Origin: Marinomonas primoryensis
GTDB taxonomy: Bacteria > Pseudomonadota > Gammaproteobacteria > Pseudomonadales > Marinomonadaceae
Assembly: GCF_013372285.1 (NCBI RefSeq)
Contig: NZ_CP054301.1
Span: 3,073,501 to 3,137,500, forward strand
Length of the DNA stretch: 64,000 bases
Direction of reading: 5' to 3'
The notes below the pieces were generated by a model, which saw only the letters and a list, made by a program, of their open reading frames with translations, was not told where the DNA came from and searched no databases. Shown one piece after another: positions 1-8,747 of the stretch. How positions within the stretch are numbered: the stretch's first letter is position 1; every line of letters begins with the position of its first letter. Both the position numbers and the translations under genes were made by a program.

Positions 1-331
1 ATAAGCGGTTTAAATTTACATCGCAAAAACGTATTGCTTGGTTCGCAGCTACGGGGTTACCAATAAGAACCAGCAAACGAACCGACAATGAAATCCGCCC
101 TTCTAGAATAGAGGTCACCAACTGATTCACTAACTCAATCGGGCCTGTCTCATTACCATGAATCCCAACCGACAGAATCAGACTAATAGACGTTTCTTGT
201 GTCGGCTCAAGCCTTAAAACACCCGTATTTTCAACAAAACCGGTTCCTGATGGAAATACAAACTGGAACGGCGTAAGCCCATCTTGGTTTGCCAGTGTTA
301 CGGCCAAAAAATCATTGTTCAAAATGGTCAT
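1..331 (-). CDS. astE: Succinylglutamate desuccinylase, N-terminal part (runs off window)
   Basis: Last enzyme of the arginine succinyltransferase (AST) pathway; it hydrolyses N-succinylglutamate to succinate and glutamate. About 110 residues are visible, reading leftward off the window edge. The start is the ATG at 329-331, preceded by a GGAAG ribosome site. The zinc carboxypeptidase-type motif GIHGNETGPIE (zinc-binding His and Glu) is clear, followed by VLIGNPVAANQ and RFCDVNLNRL, both typical of AstE. It agrees with astC and the basic amino acid transporter found to the right. The C-terminal two thirds cannot be checked. Confidence 0.9.
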   Translation of the reverse strand, partial: MTILNNDFLAVTLANQDGLTPFQFVFPSGTGFVENTGVLRLEPTQETSISLILSVGIHGNETGPIELVNQLVTSILEGRISLSVRLLVLIGNPVAANQAIRFCDVNLNRL

Positions 332-525
332 TTCTTCCACCAAATAAAGTCCTTAATAAGCGCTTATCATACCGTTTTTACGACTTCGATGGTTTGCATT
401 CTTTTTACTAGAGTGCAAAACAAAAAAATAGGTCGCTTTCTTTATAGATCAGAAACCTTTTCTTTCAAGAGAAATGCCGATACCCTTTCATTTTCTACCA
501 GATTCACTTTTAAATTGAGTATTTT

Positions 526-1062
526 ATGCCCGAAAATGACGAAGTCATTATCTTAGTCGATAAACACAATACAATAATTGGCGATGTGCCACGACGCTTA
601 ATGAACTTTGGCAGAGATTACCACCGTGTTACTTACATTTTGGTGTTTGATAAAAAAGGCAATTTATTGATTCAAAAAAGGACCGATGACAAAGCTTTTT
701 GTCCCGGCTACTACGGCATAACCACTGGTGGTGTGGTTGAAAGAGGCGAAACCTATATCGACTCGGCACACAGAGAGCTACAAGAGGAATTAGGCTTTGA
801 TGCACCTTTAGAAAGCCAAGGCGTATTCCTTACCGAAGGCGAAGGGTTTAAAATTTGGGGGAAAATCTACACCTGCTATTATGACCCCGCCATTCAAGGC
901 GAATTGACGTTACAACCAAAGGAAGTGGCTTCGATCCATGAAATGAGCATAGAGAGTATTCTAGAAAACGCGCATGACCTTACATTTACACCCGATTCAT
1001 TGGACGCGTTACGCCATTACACCAACAAGCTTACTCAACCCCAGCCTAATGATCCGCTTTAG
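526..1062 (+). CDS. NUDIX hydrolase, YfcD-like
   Basis: A 178-residue NUDIX-fold pyrophosphohydrolase. The Nudix box is complete around residues 67-88: a G, a Glu six residues on, then REL-QEELG, giving the Mg-binding Glu residues. The N-terminal layout (EVIILVDKHNTIIGDVPRR) and total length resemble the YfcD/IPP-isomerase-like branch; the substrate cannot be told from sequence. The ATG at 526 follows a GAG six bases upstream. It is divergent from astE across about 195 bases, and its 3' end overlaps the next gene by 14 bases, so the two are probably cotranscribed. Confidence 0.85.
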   Translation: MPENDEVIILVDKHNTIIGDVPRRLMNFGRDYHRVTYILVFDKKGNLLIQKRTDDKAFCPGYYGITTGGVVERGETYIDSAHRELQEELGFDAPLESQGVFLTEGEGFKIWGKIYTCYYDPAIQGELTLQPKEVASIHEMSIESILENAHDLTFTPDSLDALRHYTNKLTQPQPNDPL

Positions 1063-1828
1063 TCTTTGGCTTTTTGCCTTTTTCATAGCGTCGCACGCCA
1101 TCAGTCAAGAGCGCTGGCAAAGCGATGCTTACATCCAAGACAGTTTTATTAAAATTGCCTTGGAGCGCGAATACAAGGAAACCAAGCACCCAAAACTAAT
1201 ACGTTGGACCAAACCCATCAAACTTTTTTTTGAAAGCGACAGTGGCGATGCCAGCTTGCAAAAAGAATTATTAAGCGTACACGCTCAACATCTTGCTTAT
1301 ATCACCGGCCTTTCCATCGATTTCACCGACGATCCAAAAAAAGCCAATATTTTTGTTATTTTCACTGACTATGACAATATGGAGAATAAGGTTAAGCAAT
1401 ACATTGGCGATCCAGAAAAAATTCGTGCGGCGCTCAATGAAGCCATTTGCTTAGGTAATTTCAGCCGTAATAGTCGCTATGAAATCACCAAAGGTACGAT
1501 TATCATTCCAGTAGATTATGCGCGCAGAAAAGCACGTTTTTTGGATTGTATTGTGGAAGAAATCACCCAGTTATTGGGTCTACCTAACGATTCTAACGAT
1601 GTTTTTCCCTCTGTTTTTAATGATGTAAGCATCGATACCTACATTAGCCCCCTAGATTATTTACTGCTTAAAGCCCTGTACTCCTCTCAACTCAAACCGG
1701 GTATGAATGTAAAACAAACCAAAGCGGCCTTTCCGAACGTATTAAAAGAACTACATGCGAATAAAGACATAGAAAATGCCGTAGAGCGGGTACAAAAATA
1801 TAGCCTAAAGGTTTACCTAGGTGACTGA
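1049..1828 (+). CDS. Exported DUF2927-family protein
   Basis: Protein of about 259 residues with no known biochemical role. I start it at the ATG at 1049, because residues 1-20 (MIRFSLWLFAFFIASHAISQ) then make a good Sec signal peptide; an earlier in-frame ATG at 974 would bury it inside the NUDIX gene. The body carries DUF2927 marks: a central Cys-x2-Glu-Glu with GLPNDSND, then a PSVFND motif and a C-terminal LYSSQLKPGM. The protein is probably periplasmic. The end-to-start overlap with the NUDIX gene suggests translational coupling. Confidence 0.75.
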   Translation: MIRFSLWLFAFFIASHAISQERWQSDAYIQDSFIKIALEREYKETKHPKLIRWTKPIKLFFESDSGDASLQKELLSVHAQHLAYITGLSIDFTDDPKKANIFVIFTDYDNMENKVKQYIGDPEKIRAALNEAICLGNFSRNSRYEITKGTIIIPVDYARRKARFLDCIVEEITQLLGLPNDSNDVFPSVFNDVSIDTYISPLDYLLLKALYSSQLKPGMNVKQTKAAFPNVLKELHANKDIENAVERVQKYSLKVYLGD

Positions 1829-1981
1829 TTTTCAGTACAAATAGCCTTTAACAAACCCTGCCATAGATCAATCTTATTGGTCTTTTCGTCTGACTTCTCA
1901 TAAATTGTGCTTATTCACTCTGCTTTTCCCTCACAAGTTAGGTAAAATGCGCCAACTGAAAATTTACACTGGAGAGTCCTG

Positions 1982-3082
1982 ATGTTTCCTGAGCTTAAAA
2001 ATGATCGCTTTTTGCGCGCATTACTCAAACAACCTGTCGATACTACCCCTGTATGGATGATGAGGCAGGCAGGACGTTACTTGCCAGAATACCGTGCAAG
2101 CCGAGCCACAGCTGGTGACTTTCTAAGTCTTTGTAAAAACGATTCGTTTGCTTGTGAAGTTACTTTGCAACCGTTAAAACGCTATGAGCTAGATGCCGCT
2201 ATTTTGTTTTCAGACATACTGACTATTCCAGACGCAATGGGATTAGGTTTGTATTTTGAAACAGGCGAAGGCCCTAAATTTAAACACACTATTCGTAATA
2301 AAGCGGACGTTGACGCCTTGCCCGTCACAACAGCAAGCGATTTAGATTACGTGATGAAAGCCGTTACCACGATTCGCCACGCATTAAACGGTGATGTACC
2401 ACTGATCGGCTTTTCAGGAAGCCCTTGGACACTCGCAACCTACATGATCGAAGGCGGTTCCAGCAAAGATTTTCGTCATATCAAAGCCATGATGTACCAG
2501 TCTCCTGAAACTTTGCATGCTTTATTAGACAAACTGGCAAAATCTGTTACGGCCTATCTTAATGGTCAAATTTTAGCCGGTGCTCAGGCGTTACAAATTT
2601 TTGATACATGGGGTGGAATATTAAGCGGTCCAATGTACCAGCAGTTCTCTTTACTTTACATGAAGCAAATTATGGACGGCCTTATTCGCGTTCATGAAGG
2701 GAAAAAAATCCCCGTGATTATGTTTACTAAAAACGGTGGGCAATGGTTAGAAAACATGGCGGCAACAGGGCCTGATGCCATTGGCTTAGACTGGACAACA
2801 GACATTGCAGAAGCGAGAGCGCGTGTTGGTCATGATGTCGCTCTACAGGGCAACATCGACCCTTGTGTGCTGTATGCAGGCAAAGATGTTATAGAGCGAG
2901 AAGTCGAAAATGTGTTATCAGGTTTCGGCAGTGGCAGTGGTCATGTATTTAACCTTGGCCATGGTATTCACCAGTTCGTCAACCCTGACCACCCAAAATA
3001 TTTAATCGATGCCGTTCACAACCTCGGACGAAAATACCACGAGCCTAAGTTTGATGATTTAGACGCTCTAAATGGCCTTTAA
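1982..3082 (+). CDS. hemE: Uroporphyrinogen decarboxylase
   Basis: Decarboxylates the four acetate side chains of uroporphyrinogen III to give coproporphyrinogen III in haem synthesis; cytosolic. At 366 residues it is the usual length. The family signatures are intact: [17 protein letters not shown] near residue 23, [17 protein letters not shown] near 140, and GNIDP near 290. The ATG has a strong GGAG ribosome site seven bases upstream. It stands as a single gene: the preceding gene ends about 150 bases away, and the ORF after it reads on the opposite strand. Confidence 0.97.
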   Translation: MFPELKNDRFLRALLKQPVDTTPVWMMRQAGRYLPEYRASRATAGDFLSLCKNDSFACEVTLQPLKRYELDAAILFSDILTIPDAMGLGLYFETGEGPKFKHTIRNKADVDALPVTTASDLDYVMKAVTTIRHALNGDVPLIGFSGSPWTLATYMIEGGSSKDFRHIKAMMYQSPETLHALLDKLAKSVTAYLNGQILAGAQALQIFDTWGGILSGPMYQQFSLLYMKQIMDGLIRVHEGKKIPVIMFTKNGGQWLENMAATGPDAIGLDWTTDIAEARARVGHDVALQGNIDPCVLYAGKDVIEREVENVLSGFGSGSGHVFNLGHGIHQFVNPDHPKYLIDAVHNLGRKYHEPKFDDLDALNGL

Positions 3083-3113
3083 TTAGACATCTCTTCTGAC
3101 GTAAGCGATCACA

Positions 3114-3150
3114 CCTTAATAGGGTCAAATTTCTACAGATTCTATTAAGG
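3114..3150. terminator. Weak inverted repeat between convergent hemE and orphan ORF
   Basis: CCTTAATAG at 3114-3122 pairs with CTATTAAGG at 3142-3150 around a 19-base loop. It lies just after hemE and just before the stop of the leftward ORF, where a shared terminator would be. The stem is AT-rich, the loop is long and no T-run follows, so termination is a guess. Confidence 0.3.
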
Positions 3151-3156
3151 TTCCTA

Positions 3157-3525
3157 TCATGCTAGCAAAGATTCAAACTGCTTTAGACACAAGCCCCCTA
3201 CATTATTAGTCTGTTTCTTCCATACTCCACCTGACGCTATACCCAAGCAATCAAATACCTCGTTAACGTAACAACAAACATGATCAATACCATGTCGATC
3301 TAGCCAAGACAATCGCCCCAACGTTTGTCCATTTTTAAATGGAATAAGCACTAACCTCAAACGCAAATTGATACTCGCTTCACCAACTTTATAACAAATC
3401 ACATTTTGTGACATAGGAATACGAAATATATCCACACCCGTTTGATTCGACAGCAAGGCGGCAATATCAACAAAAAAAGATTCGGATCCTGCGATAAAAG
3501 ACTCGCTTGATATTATTTTTTCCAT
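3157..3525 (-). CDS. Hypothetical protein, no recognised family
   Basis: About 122 residues, mixed alpha/beta in appearance, with no signal peptide or membrane segment and several cysteines (for example HVCCYVNEVFDCLG). I recognise no domain. An in-frame GTG lies 21 bases upstream at 3546, but the ATG at 3525 has a good GGAG site eight bases before it, so I start there. It is convergent with hemE and divergent from glnK across about 140 bases. That placement and the good ribosome site favour a real gene, though its role is unknown. Confidence 0.6.
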   Translation of the reverse strand: MEKIISSESFIAGSESFFVDIAALLSNQTGVDIFRIPMSQNVICYKVGEASINLRLRLVLIPFKNGQTLGRLSWLDRHGIDHVCCYVNEVFDCLGIASGGVWKKQTNNVGGLCLKQFESLLA

Positions 3526-3665
3526 TTCACACACTCCAACTTCCACCCTAAGCTAGGGTTTATATCTTTATTAAATGTAGATCATAACGGTCAACCTAGT
3601 AGCGACTTTTACAATAGAGTGGTATTTTTAGACGACATAATGCTTTATTAGTATGGAGAGAATAG

Positions 3666-4004
<339 letters not shown>

Positions 4005-4050
4005 TCAGCTAGATAAATCCAATCAATTAAACAGCAATACAATAAAAAAG

Positions 4051-4062
4051 AGGCCGTAGCCT
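4051..4062 (+). repeat. Left target-site repeat of the IS4 element, half of the split glnK terminator
   Basis: AGGCCGTAGCCT here is repeated exactly at 5484-5495 on the far side of the element. Because the end bases of the IS match the target, the true duplication is 10 to 12 bases. Joining the flanks over one copy gives A6-GAGGC-CGTA-GCCTC-T6, a textbook rho-independent terminator for glnK. Confidence 0.85.
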
Positions 4063-4070
4063 AATGCTGT

Positions 4071-5405
4071 TCACTTAAGCGGAACAGCATTACGAGATAC
4101 CGGATATCTCGTCTTTGATTGCTTCACCACGCGAGGCCGATTAGGCCTCGCTTTCTTTCTCTCCAAAAACAAATTACACACCCCAGACCTTAGCTCCTTA
4201 AGGCGCATTCCTGTCTTCGATTCTGGCTTAGCCGCTGCCATCACGATCAAGTTGGAAGCAATAAAAGTAAACGCCATTTTAAAACGCACATCGCTCGCTC
4301 GTTGACCATGTGATGCCGCCGCATGACTCGCCTCTCGACGCACGATGTTGTATGCCAGTAGCATCCCCCACATTTCTTGATAGATTAAATCGACTTTCTT
4401 ACTGCGCAACGTAATGGCGTTGTTAAGCATGGAAGATTTGATGTCACGAAATCCCAGTTCAATTTCCCATCGCTGATGATACAACTGAGCAATCTTGTCA
4501 GCAGGATAGTTACTGATAGGAAGTGATGTCAGTACCGTCTTAGCTTTACCTTGAACGTCATAGGTTATGGCTCGTGCATCCCAGTATTCAGGCAGACTGG
4601 GGTTCTTTTTGCGTGCTTGTGGGGAGACTTTCATACGCCATAACGCATCACCGTCTCCGTATTCTTCAATGACCTCATACACAGTATTGCTGCGTTTTGG
4701 GATTAACCAGTGTCGTTTATTCCCTCCGTTCATCAAGGTATGCATGAGATTAGCACTCCAAAAATTTCGATCTAGGAGTGTGATACTGCGATCAGGAATT
4801 TTATCTAACATAGCTTCAGCTAATGGCGTTTCAGCTTTTCGATAACGTCCAATCTGAGTATCTAGAATAATGTGAGAATGCGTATTCATCAGAGCGACAC
4901 AACGCAATAACGGATAGGCGCTTTGCTTGACGGTTGTATTGCTAGCGCTACCGAAGTGTTCTCGTAACTCTGGTGTGTCCGGGGTGCGAAAAACGACACC
5001 ATCTATTGCGAATACTTGCAGCCCTTGCCAATCATCCTGAGCAAATCGCTCATTGGCCCAATGTTCACCTGTACGCTGAAAAAGCCACTGCATAGGATCA
5101 GAACCAAGGCGCTGCCTCGCTTGAGATACGCCACTTTTGGCAAGGAGCTGCTCCGACGCTAATCCTTCCGAACAAATATTTAAGCGTCTCGCCACTTCTT
5201 CGATCGCTTCATCCCGAAAAAGAGCCATACCTAACACTAGCCAAAGAACTTGATCTTCAGGTAGACGTCGTCGTCTGATGCTCGCTTTTGAAGAAAGGGT
5301 TAATGCAGACTCGATCCATTCAACAGGAATATTCTGGGTGAAGGTCGAGTGATCTGAGAATGAATGAAGTTCATCGATGCTAAGAAGTAACTGCTGAATA
5401 GACAC
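4071..5405 (-). CDS. IS4-family transposase
   Basis: DDE transposase of 444 residues, a normal length for IS4. The family signature Y-x2-R-x3-E-x6-K is present as YHQRWEIELGFRDIK near residue 310, giving the catalytic Glu. Upstream acidic residues sit in FAIDGVVFRT and ITLLDRNFWS, the likely first two of the DDE triad. An N-terminal IS4 domain (LPEDQVLWLVLGMALFRD) precedes the core. The start is the GTG at 5405. The gene ends only nine bases inside the left end of the element and reads against glnK. No frameshift is seen. Confidence 0.93.
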   Translation of the reverse strand: MSIQQLLLSIDELHSFSDHSTFTQNIPVEWIESALTLSSKASIRRRRLPEDQVLWLVLGMALFRDEAIEEVARRLNICSEGLASEQLLAKSGVSQARQRLGSDPMQWLFQRTGEHWANERFAQDDWQGLQVFAIDGVVFRTPDTPELREHFGSASNTTVKQSAYPLLRCVALMNTHSHIILDTQIGRYRKAETPLAEAMLDKIPDRSITLLDRNFWSANLMHTLMNGGNKRHWLIPKRSNTVYEVIEEYGDGDALWRMKVSPQARKKNPSLPEYWDARAITYDVQGKAKTVLTSLPISNYPADKIAQLYHQRWEIELGFRDIKSSMLNNAITLRSKKVDLIYQEMWGMLLAYNIVRREASHAAASHGQRASDVRFKMAFTFIASNLIVMAAAKPESKTGMRLKELRSGVCNLFLERKKARPNRPRVVKQSKTRYPVSRNAVPLK

Positions 5406-5408
5406 AAA

Positions 5409-5440
5409 AAAATCCGATTAAGAAAGCCTAATCGGATTTT
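5409..5440. terminator. Hairpin between the IS4 right end and the transposase start
   Basis: AAAATCCGATTA at 5409-5420 pairs perfectly with TAATCGGATTTT at 5429-5440 around an eight-base loop. It sits just upstream of the transposase GTG, where IS10/IS4-type elements often carry structures that block transcription or translation entering from outside. That role is inferred. Confidence 0.5.
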
Positions 5441-5483
5441 CTGAGACTGTTCAATTAAATTCAACCCTTAAGTGAACAGTATT

Positions 5484-5495
5484 AGGCCGTAGCCT
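5484..5495 (+). repeat. Right target-site repeat of the IS4 element
   Basis: Second copy of AGGCCGTAGCCT, matching 4051-4062. It is followed by TCTTTTTTATTGTATTGCT, the mirror image of the sequence to the left of the element. This half now lies just after the stop of the leftward permease gene and may still act as its terminator. Confidence 0.85.
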
Positions 5496-5519
5496 CTTTT
5501 TTATTGTATTGCTAAAATG

Positions 5520-6230
5520 TCACCCCTTGTCTGGTACCTTAATTGATAAGGTGCCCAAATAACGATTTTGGCGCAATTCGATTTGACGGAAAATAGCAAT
5601 AATCACAATACTAATCACCAAGTAAATACCCCCTGCTGCCAAGAAAATTTCCATCGGAGTATAGGTTCTCGCAATGATAGTTCTTGCCATACCAGTTAGA
5701 TCCAAAATAGTGATCGTACTGGCTAATGCGCTGCCTTTAAGCATCAGAATAATCTCGTTACCATACGCTGGTAAGACAATTCCAAATGCACGAGGCAGTA
5801 AGATACGACGATACATCTGAACTTTTGACATACCAACGACTTTACATGCTTCAACTTCCCCTTGAGGGATAGCCTGAATGGCGCCACGAAAAATCTCAGC
5901 CGTGTAAGCCGAGGTATTTAGAGTAAACGCAATAATGGCACACCAAAACGGCTCTTTAAGTATTGGCCAAAATATACTCTCTCGCACCGCATCGAATTGC
6001 GACGCACCGTAATACACCAAAAATATCTGCACAAGCAGAGGTGTTCCACGAAAGAAAAAGATATACGCAAACGGAATCGCTCTAATCCAAGCAACAGGCG
6101 AAATCCTTGCCAGCGCGATAGGTAATGCAAACACCCCACCCAATACAATGGATAAAAGCACTAACTGAAGACTGACCCAAGCACCTTCTAATAAGCGAGG
6201 AAAATATTCAACAACAACTGAAAAATCCAT
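5520..6230 (-). CDS. Basic amino acid ABC transporter permease (HisM/AotM-like)
   Basis: Inner-membrane permease of 236 residues, with several hydrophobic helices and the conserved cytoplasmic EAA loop (IPQGEVEACKVVGMSKVQMYRRILLPRAFG) that docks with the ATPase. It belongs to the His/Glu/Gln/Arg permease family, and length and order in the cluster favour the M subunit. The ATG follows GAGGGG and lies four bases after the partner permease stop, so it is the last gene of the transporter operon. The remade half-terminator beside the IS4 element lies just downstream. Confidence 0.88.
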   Translation of the reverse strand: MDFSVVVEYFPRLLEGAWVSLQLVLLSIVLGGVFALPIALARISPVAWIRAIPFAYIFFFRGTPLLVQIFLVYYGASQFDAVRESIFWPILKEPFWCAIIAFTLNTSAYTAEIFRGAIQAIPQGEVEACKVVGMSKVQMYRRILLPRAFGIVLPAYGNEIILMLKGSALASTITILDLTGMARTIIARTYTPMEIFLAAGGIYLVISIVIIAIFRQIELRQNRYLGTLSIKVPDKG

Positions 6231-6233
6231 TCA

Positions 6234-6923
6234 TTATCCCCTCGTTAAACCACGGCTTGCGCGTTTTTCCATATAGGAAACGAACACCATAGAGATAATA
6301 GTTAAAGCCAAATACATAAATGCAGCCACCAAATAAAACAAAAATGCCTGTTTGGTACTGCTCACAGCGATATTGGCTTTACGCATTATATCCTCTAACC
6401 CAACAACAGACACCAACGCGGTATCTTTCAGTAAAACCAGAAATAAATTCCCAAGCCCAGGTAAAGCAATTCGCCAAACCTGCGGCAAAATAATACGGTA
6501 GAACTTTCGAATGGTTCCCATCCCTAAAGCGGTTGCCGCTTCATGCTGCCCCTTAGGAATGGACTGTAGAGCACCTCGAAATACCTCTGTTGCATAAGCA
6601 CCAAAAGTCAAACCGAGCGCCGTAACGCCAGCTGCAAATGCTCCAACCTCAATATATTCGTCGTACCCAAATAAACCAGCTATCGCCATCAATACACTGG
6701 TTGCACCAAAGTAAATGATAAGAACTGTTAGTAGCTCAGGAATACCACGAATGATGGTGGTATAAGTATGAGCAATCCATCGAATGGCTTTGATAGAAGA
6801 CAATTTGGCAGACGCGCCTAATAATCCCAGAATCAAACCAACAAACAGTGAAGACAGCGCTAGCTCTAAGGTAATAACAGCACCTTGCAGCAGCTGATCA
6901 CCGAATCCATGAAGATCAATCAT
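6234..6923 (-). CDS. Basic amino acid ABC transporter permease (HisQ/AotQ-like)
   Basis: Second inner-membrane permease of the heteromeric pore, 229 residues. The EAA loop IPKGQHEAATALGMGTIRKF is clear near residue 125, with FRGALQ just before it as in HisQ. The ATG at 6923 has a GAG eight bases upstream. It is separated from the binding-protein gene by a 75-base gap holding a hairpin and is tightly joined to the other permease. Lysine, arginine or ornithine is the likely substrate class; the exact one is inferred from neighbours only. Confidence 0.88.
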   Translation of the reverse strand: MIDLHGFGDQLLQGAVITLELALSSLFVGLILGLLGASAKLSSIKAIRWIAHTYTTIIRGIPELLTVLIIYFGATSVLMAIAGLFGYDEYIEVGAFAAGVTALGLTFGAYATEVFRGALQSIPKGQHEAATALGMGTIRKFYRIILPQVWRIALPGLGNLFLVLLKDTALVSVVGLEDIMRKANIAVSSTKQAFLFYLVAAFMYLALTIISMVFVSYMEKRASRGLTRG

Positions 6924-6952
6924 AGTTTTTTCTCAGAGTAAGCTTAAAGTAA

Positions 6953-6980
6953 GTTTCTCGATGACAAAGCATCGAGAAAC
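6953..6980 (-). promoter_or_regulatory. Intercistronic hairpin after the binding-protein gene
   Basis: GTTTCTCGATG and CATCGAGAAAC pair over 11 bases around a six-base loop, 18 bases after the binding-protein stop. It lacks a T-run. Such hairpins commonly protect the upstream mRNA end, so binding protein is made in excess over permeases. That role is inferred. Confidence 0.55.
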
Positions 6981-6998
6981 TCTAAGAAATATCTACGC

Positions 6999-7757
6999 TT
7001 AGTAGATAGAGAACGGGAAGTATTTAGCATTGATTTTCTGGTAAGTACCGTCTGCTAGAATCGCATCAAGTGCTTTATTCAATTGCTCTTTCAACTTTTT
7101 ATCGTCTTTACGAATAGCAATGGCAATGTTGTCAGTTTTCATGAACGCTTCGCCTTTGAACTCAAACTTAGCGCCATCTTTCGATGTTTTCAACCAGTTG
7201 TACGTTGGCAATTCATCAGAAAGAACGATGTCTAAGCGACCAGATTCAAGATCTAGATAAACATTGTCTTGATTATCATAAAATTTCAGGTCTGCTTTAT
7301 CAGTGAAATTATCTTCTAAGAATTGAGCGCCCAAAGTCGCTCGTTGCGCGCCTATTGTTTTACCTTCAAGGTTTGCTAGATCGAATTTCTCACCAACACG
7401 CCCCATGAAGCGTAAGCCACCTGAATAGTATTTATTAGTAAAATCTACTACTTTAAGACGCTCTTCAGTGATCGACATAGACGCAATAATTGCATCAAAT
7501 TTACGCACTTTCAAACCTGGAATCAAACCATCCCAATCTTGCGTACCAATCTCACAATCCGCTGACATTTTGGCACAAAGAGCGCGAGCAATATCAACAT
7601 CAAATCCCTGCGGCTGTCCTGATGAGTCAATAAAGTTAAATGGCGCCCAAGCACCTTCAGTCACAAAACGAACTTTTTCTGCCGCTTGTAGTGATACTGA
7701 TGACAATGCCGCTGTTAGCAACAACGCTGACCCTAAAACCATTTTTTTCAATTTCAT
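6999..7757 (-). CDS. Periplasmic basic amino acid-binding protein (AotJ/ArtJ/HisJ-like)
   Basis: Solute-binding protein of 252 residues for the adjacent ABC importer. Residues 1-25 form a signal peptide with cleavage likely after SLQA. The type-II fold signature GFDVDIARALCAKM is near residue 53, and the ligand-contact stretch IIASMSITEERLKVVDFTNKYY near 90 is typical of lysine/arginine/ornithine binders. The ATG has a GGGGA site. It is read after the ATPase gene across an 81-base gap. The ArgR-like regulator and the AST genes nearby point to arginine or ornithine. Confidence 0.9.
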   Translation of the reverse strand: MKLKKMVLGSALLLTAALSSVSLQAAEKVRFVTEGAWAPFNFIDSSGQPQGFDVDIARALCAKMSADCEIGTQDWDGLIPGLKVRKFDAIIASMSITEERLKVVDFTNKYYSGGLRFMGRVGEKFDLANLEGKTIGAQRATLGAQFLEDNFTDKADLKFYDNQDNVYLDLESGRLDIVLSDELPTYNWLKTSKDGAKFEFKGEAFMKTDNIAIAIRKDDKKLKEQLNKALDAILADGTYQKINAKYFPFSIY

Positions 7758-7838
7758 TATAATCCCCTTGGTATATTTATGTATTTAGTCATTATTACTT
7801 TTGTATTTTTATTGATTTAATAAATACGTATTTTTCAC

Positions 7839-8606
7839 TCAAAACACACTGGATAAAAACGCCTTGCAACGTTCAGATTTCGGCGCACCGAACACCTGAC
7901 TCGGTGTTCCTTTTTCTTCCACTATCCCCTGATGCAAGAATACGACTTCACTAGACACTTCTCGAGCAAAGTTCATTTCATGAGTAACGATCAGCATAGT
8001 ACGACCTTCTTCCGCTAGGTTACGCATAACACCCAACACTTCACCGACCAACTCAGGGTCTAAAGCAGACGTTGGTTCATCAAACAAAATCACCTGAGGG
8101 TCCATTGCTAGTGTTCTAGCAATTGCGACTCGCTGTTGTTGTCCACCAGACAGCTGATTCGGATACATGTCCTTTTTTTCAGCGATGCCAACTTTACGCA
8201 ATAGGTGTTCTGCGTATTCAGCAACTTCATGCTTAGGTCGTTTTAGAACATGAAGCGGCCCTTCCATCACATTCTGTAGAATCGTCATGTGAGGCCATAG
8301 GTTAAAGCTTTGAAACACAAACCCAATCTGCTGACGCATTTGAGTAAGTTGTTTCATGTTGTTCGCCACTAAATCTGACTCACCTTGGATCAAATCGAGT
8401 TTATTGCCATTGAAGACAATCTCACCTCGAGTTGGGTTTTCAAGCAAATTAACACAGCGTAAAAACGTACTTTTACCTGAGCCACTGGAGCCAAGAATTG
8501 AAATGACATCGCCATCATAGGCTTTTAGAGAAATACCTTTCAACACCTCAATATCACCAAACGTTTTGTGAATATCAATAAGCTCTAACGCCGGGACTTT
8601 CGACAT
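7839..8606 (-). CDS. Amino acid ABC transporter ATPase (AotP/HisP-like)
   Basis: Nucleotide-binding subunit of the importer, 255 residues. Walker A is GSSGSGKST, the signature is [14 protein letters not shown] and Walker B is [12 protein letters not shown], all complete. I start at the ATG at 8606 because AAGG lies eight bases upstream and the protein then begins [18 protein letters not shown] longer in-frame reading to 8666 adds 20 unconserved residues. As the first transporter gene, it lies about 140 bases after the regulator gene on the same strand. Confidence 0.93.
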   Translation of the reverse strand: MSKVPALELIDIHKTFGDIEVLKGISLKAYDGDVISILGSSGSGKSTFLRCVNLLENPTRGEIVFNGNKLDLIQGESDLVANNMKQLTQMRQQIGFVFQSFNLWPHMTILQNVMEGPLHVLKRPKHEVAEYAEHLLRKVGIAEKKDMYPNQLSGGQQQRVAIARTLAMDPQVILFDEPTSALDPELVGEVLGVMRNLAEEGRTMLIVTHEMNFAREVSSEVVFLHQGIVEEKGTPSQVFGAPKSERCKAFLSSVF

Positions 8607-8747
8607 GTTCTCTACCTTCTTTATATTATATAACTTATTATTTTTAACGTAATAACAGCACAACACTTAATCAATAAAGACAATCTGCTTACGCTATCAA
8701 GTAGAATACAAGAATCACGCCAAGAATAATGCACCCCATATTTTAAG

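Larger units (their letters stand above)
4062..5484 (-). mobile_element. Complete IS4-family insertion sequence (about 1.42 kb)
   Basis: The ends are 18-base inverted repeats with one mismatch: TAATGCTGTTCACTTAAG on the left (4062-4079), and TAATACTGTTCACTTAAG read inward from the right (5467-5484). They resemble the E. coli IS4 end as I remember it. A single transposase gene fills the element, and a 10-12 base direct repeat flanks it. Everything needed for movement looks intact, so the insertion is probably recent. Confidence 0.92.

Noticed and set aside
284..556. A 90-residue plus-strand reading frame over the astE start
   Set aside because: It lies across the minus-strand astE gene and the NUDIX start, with Phe/Ser-rich low-complexity sequence and no ribosome site.
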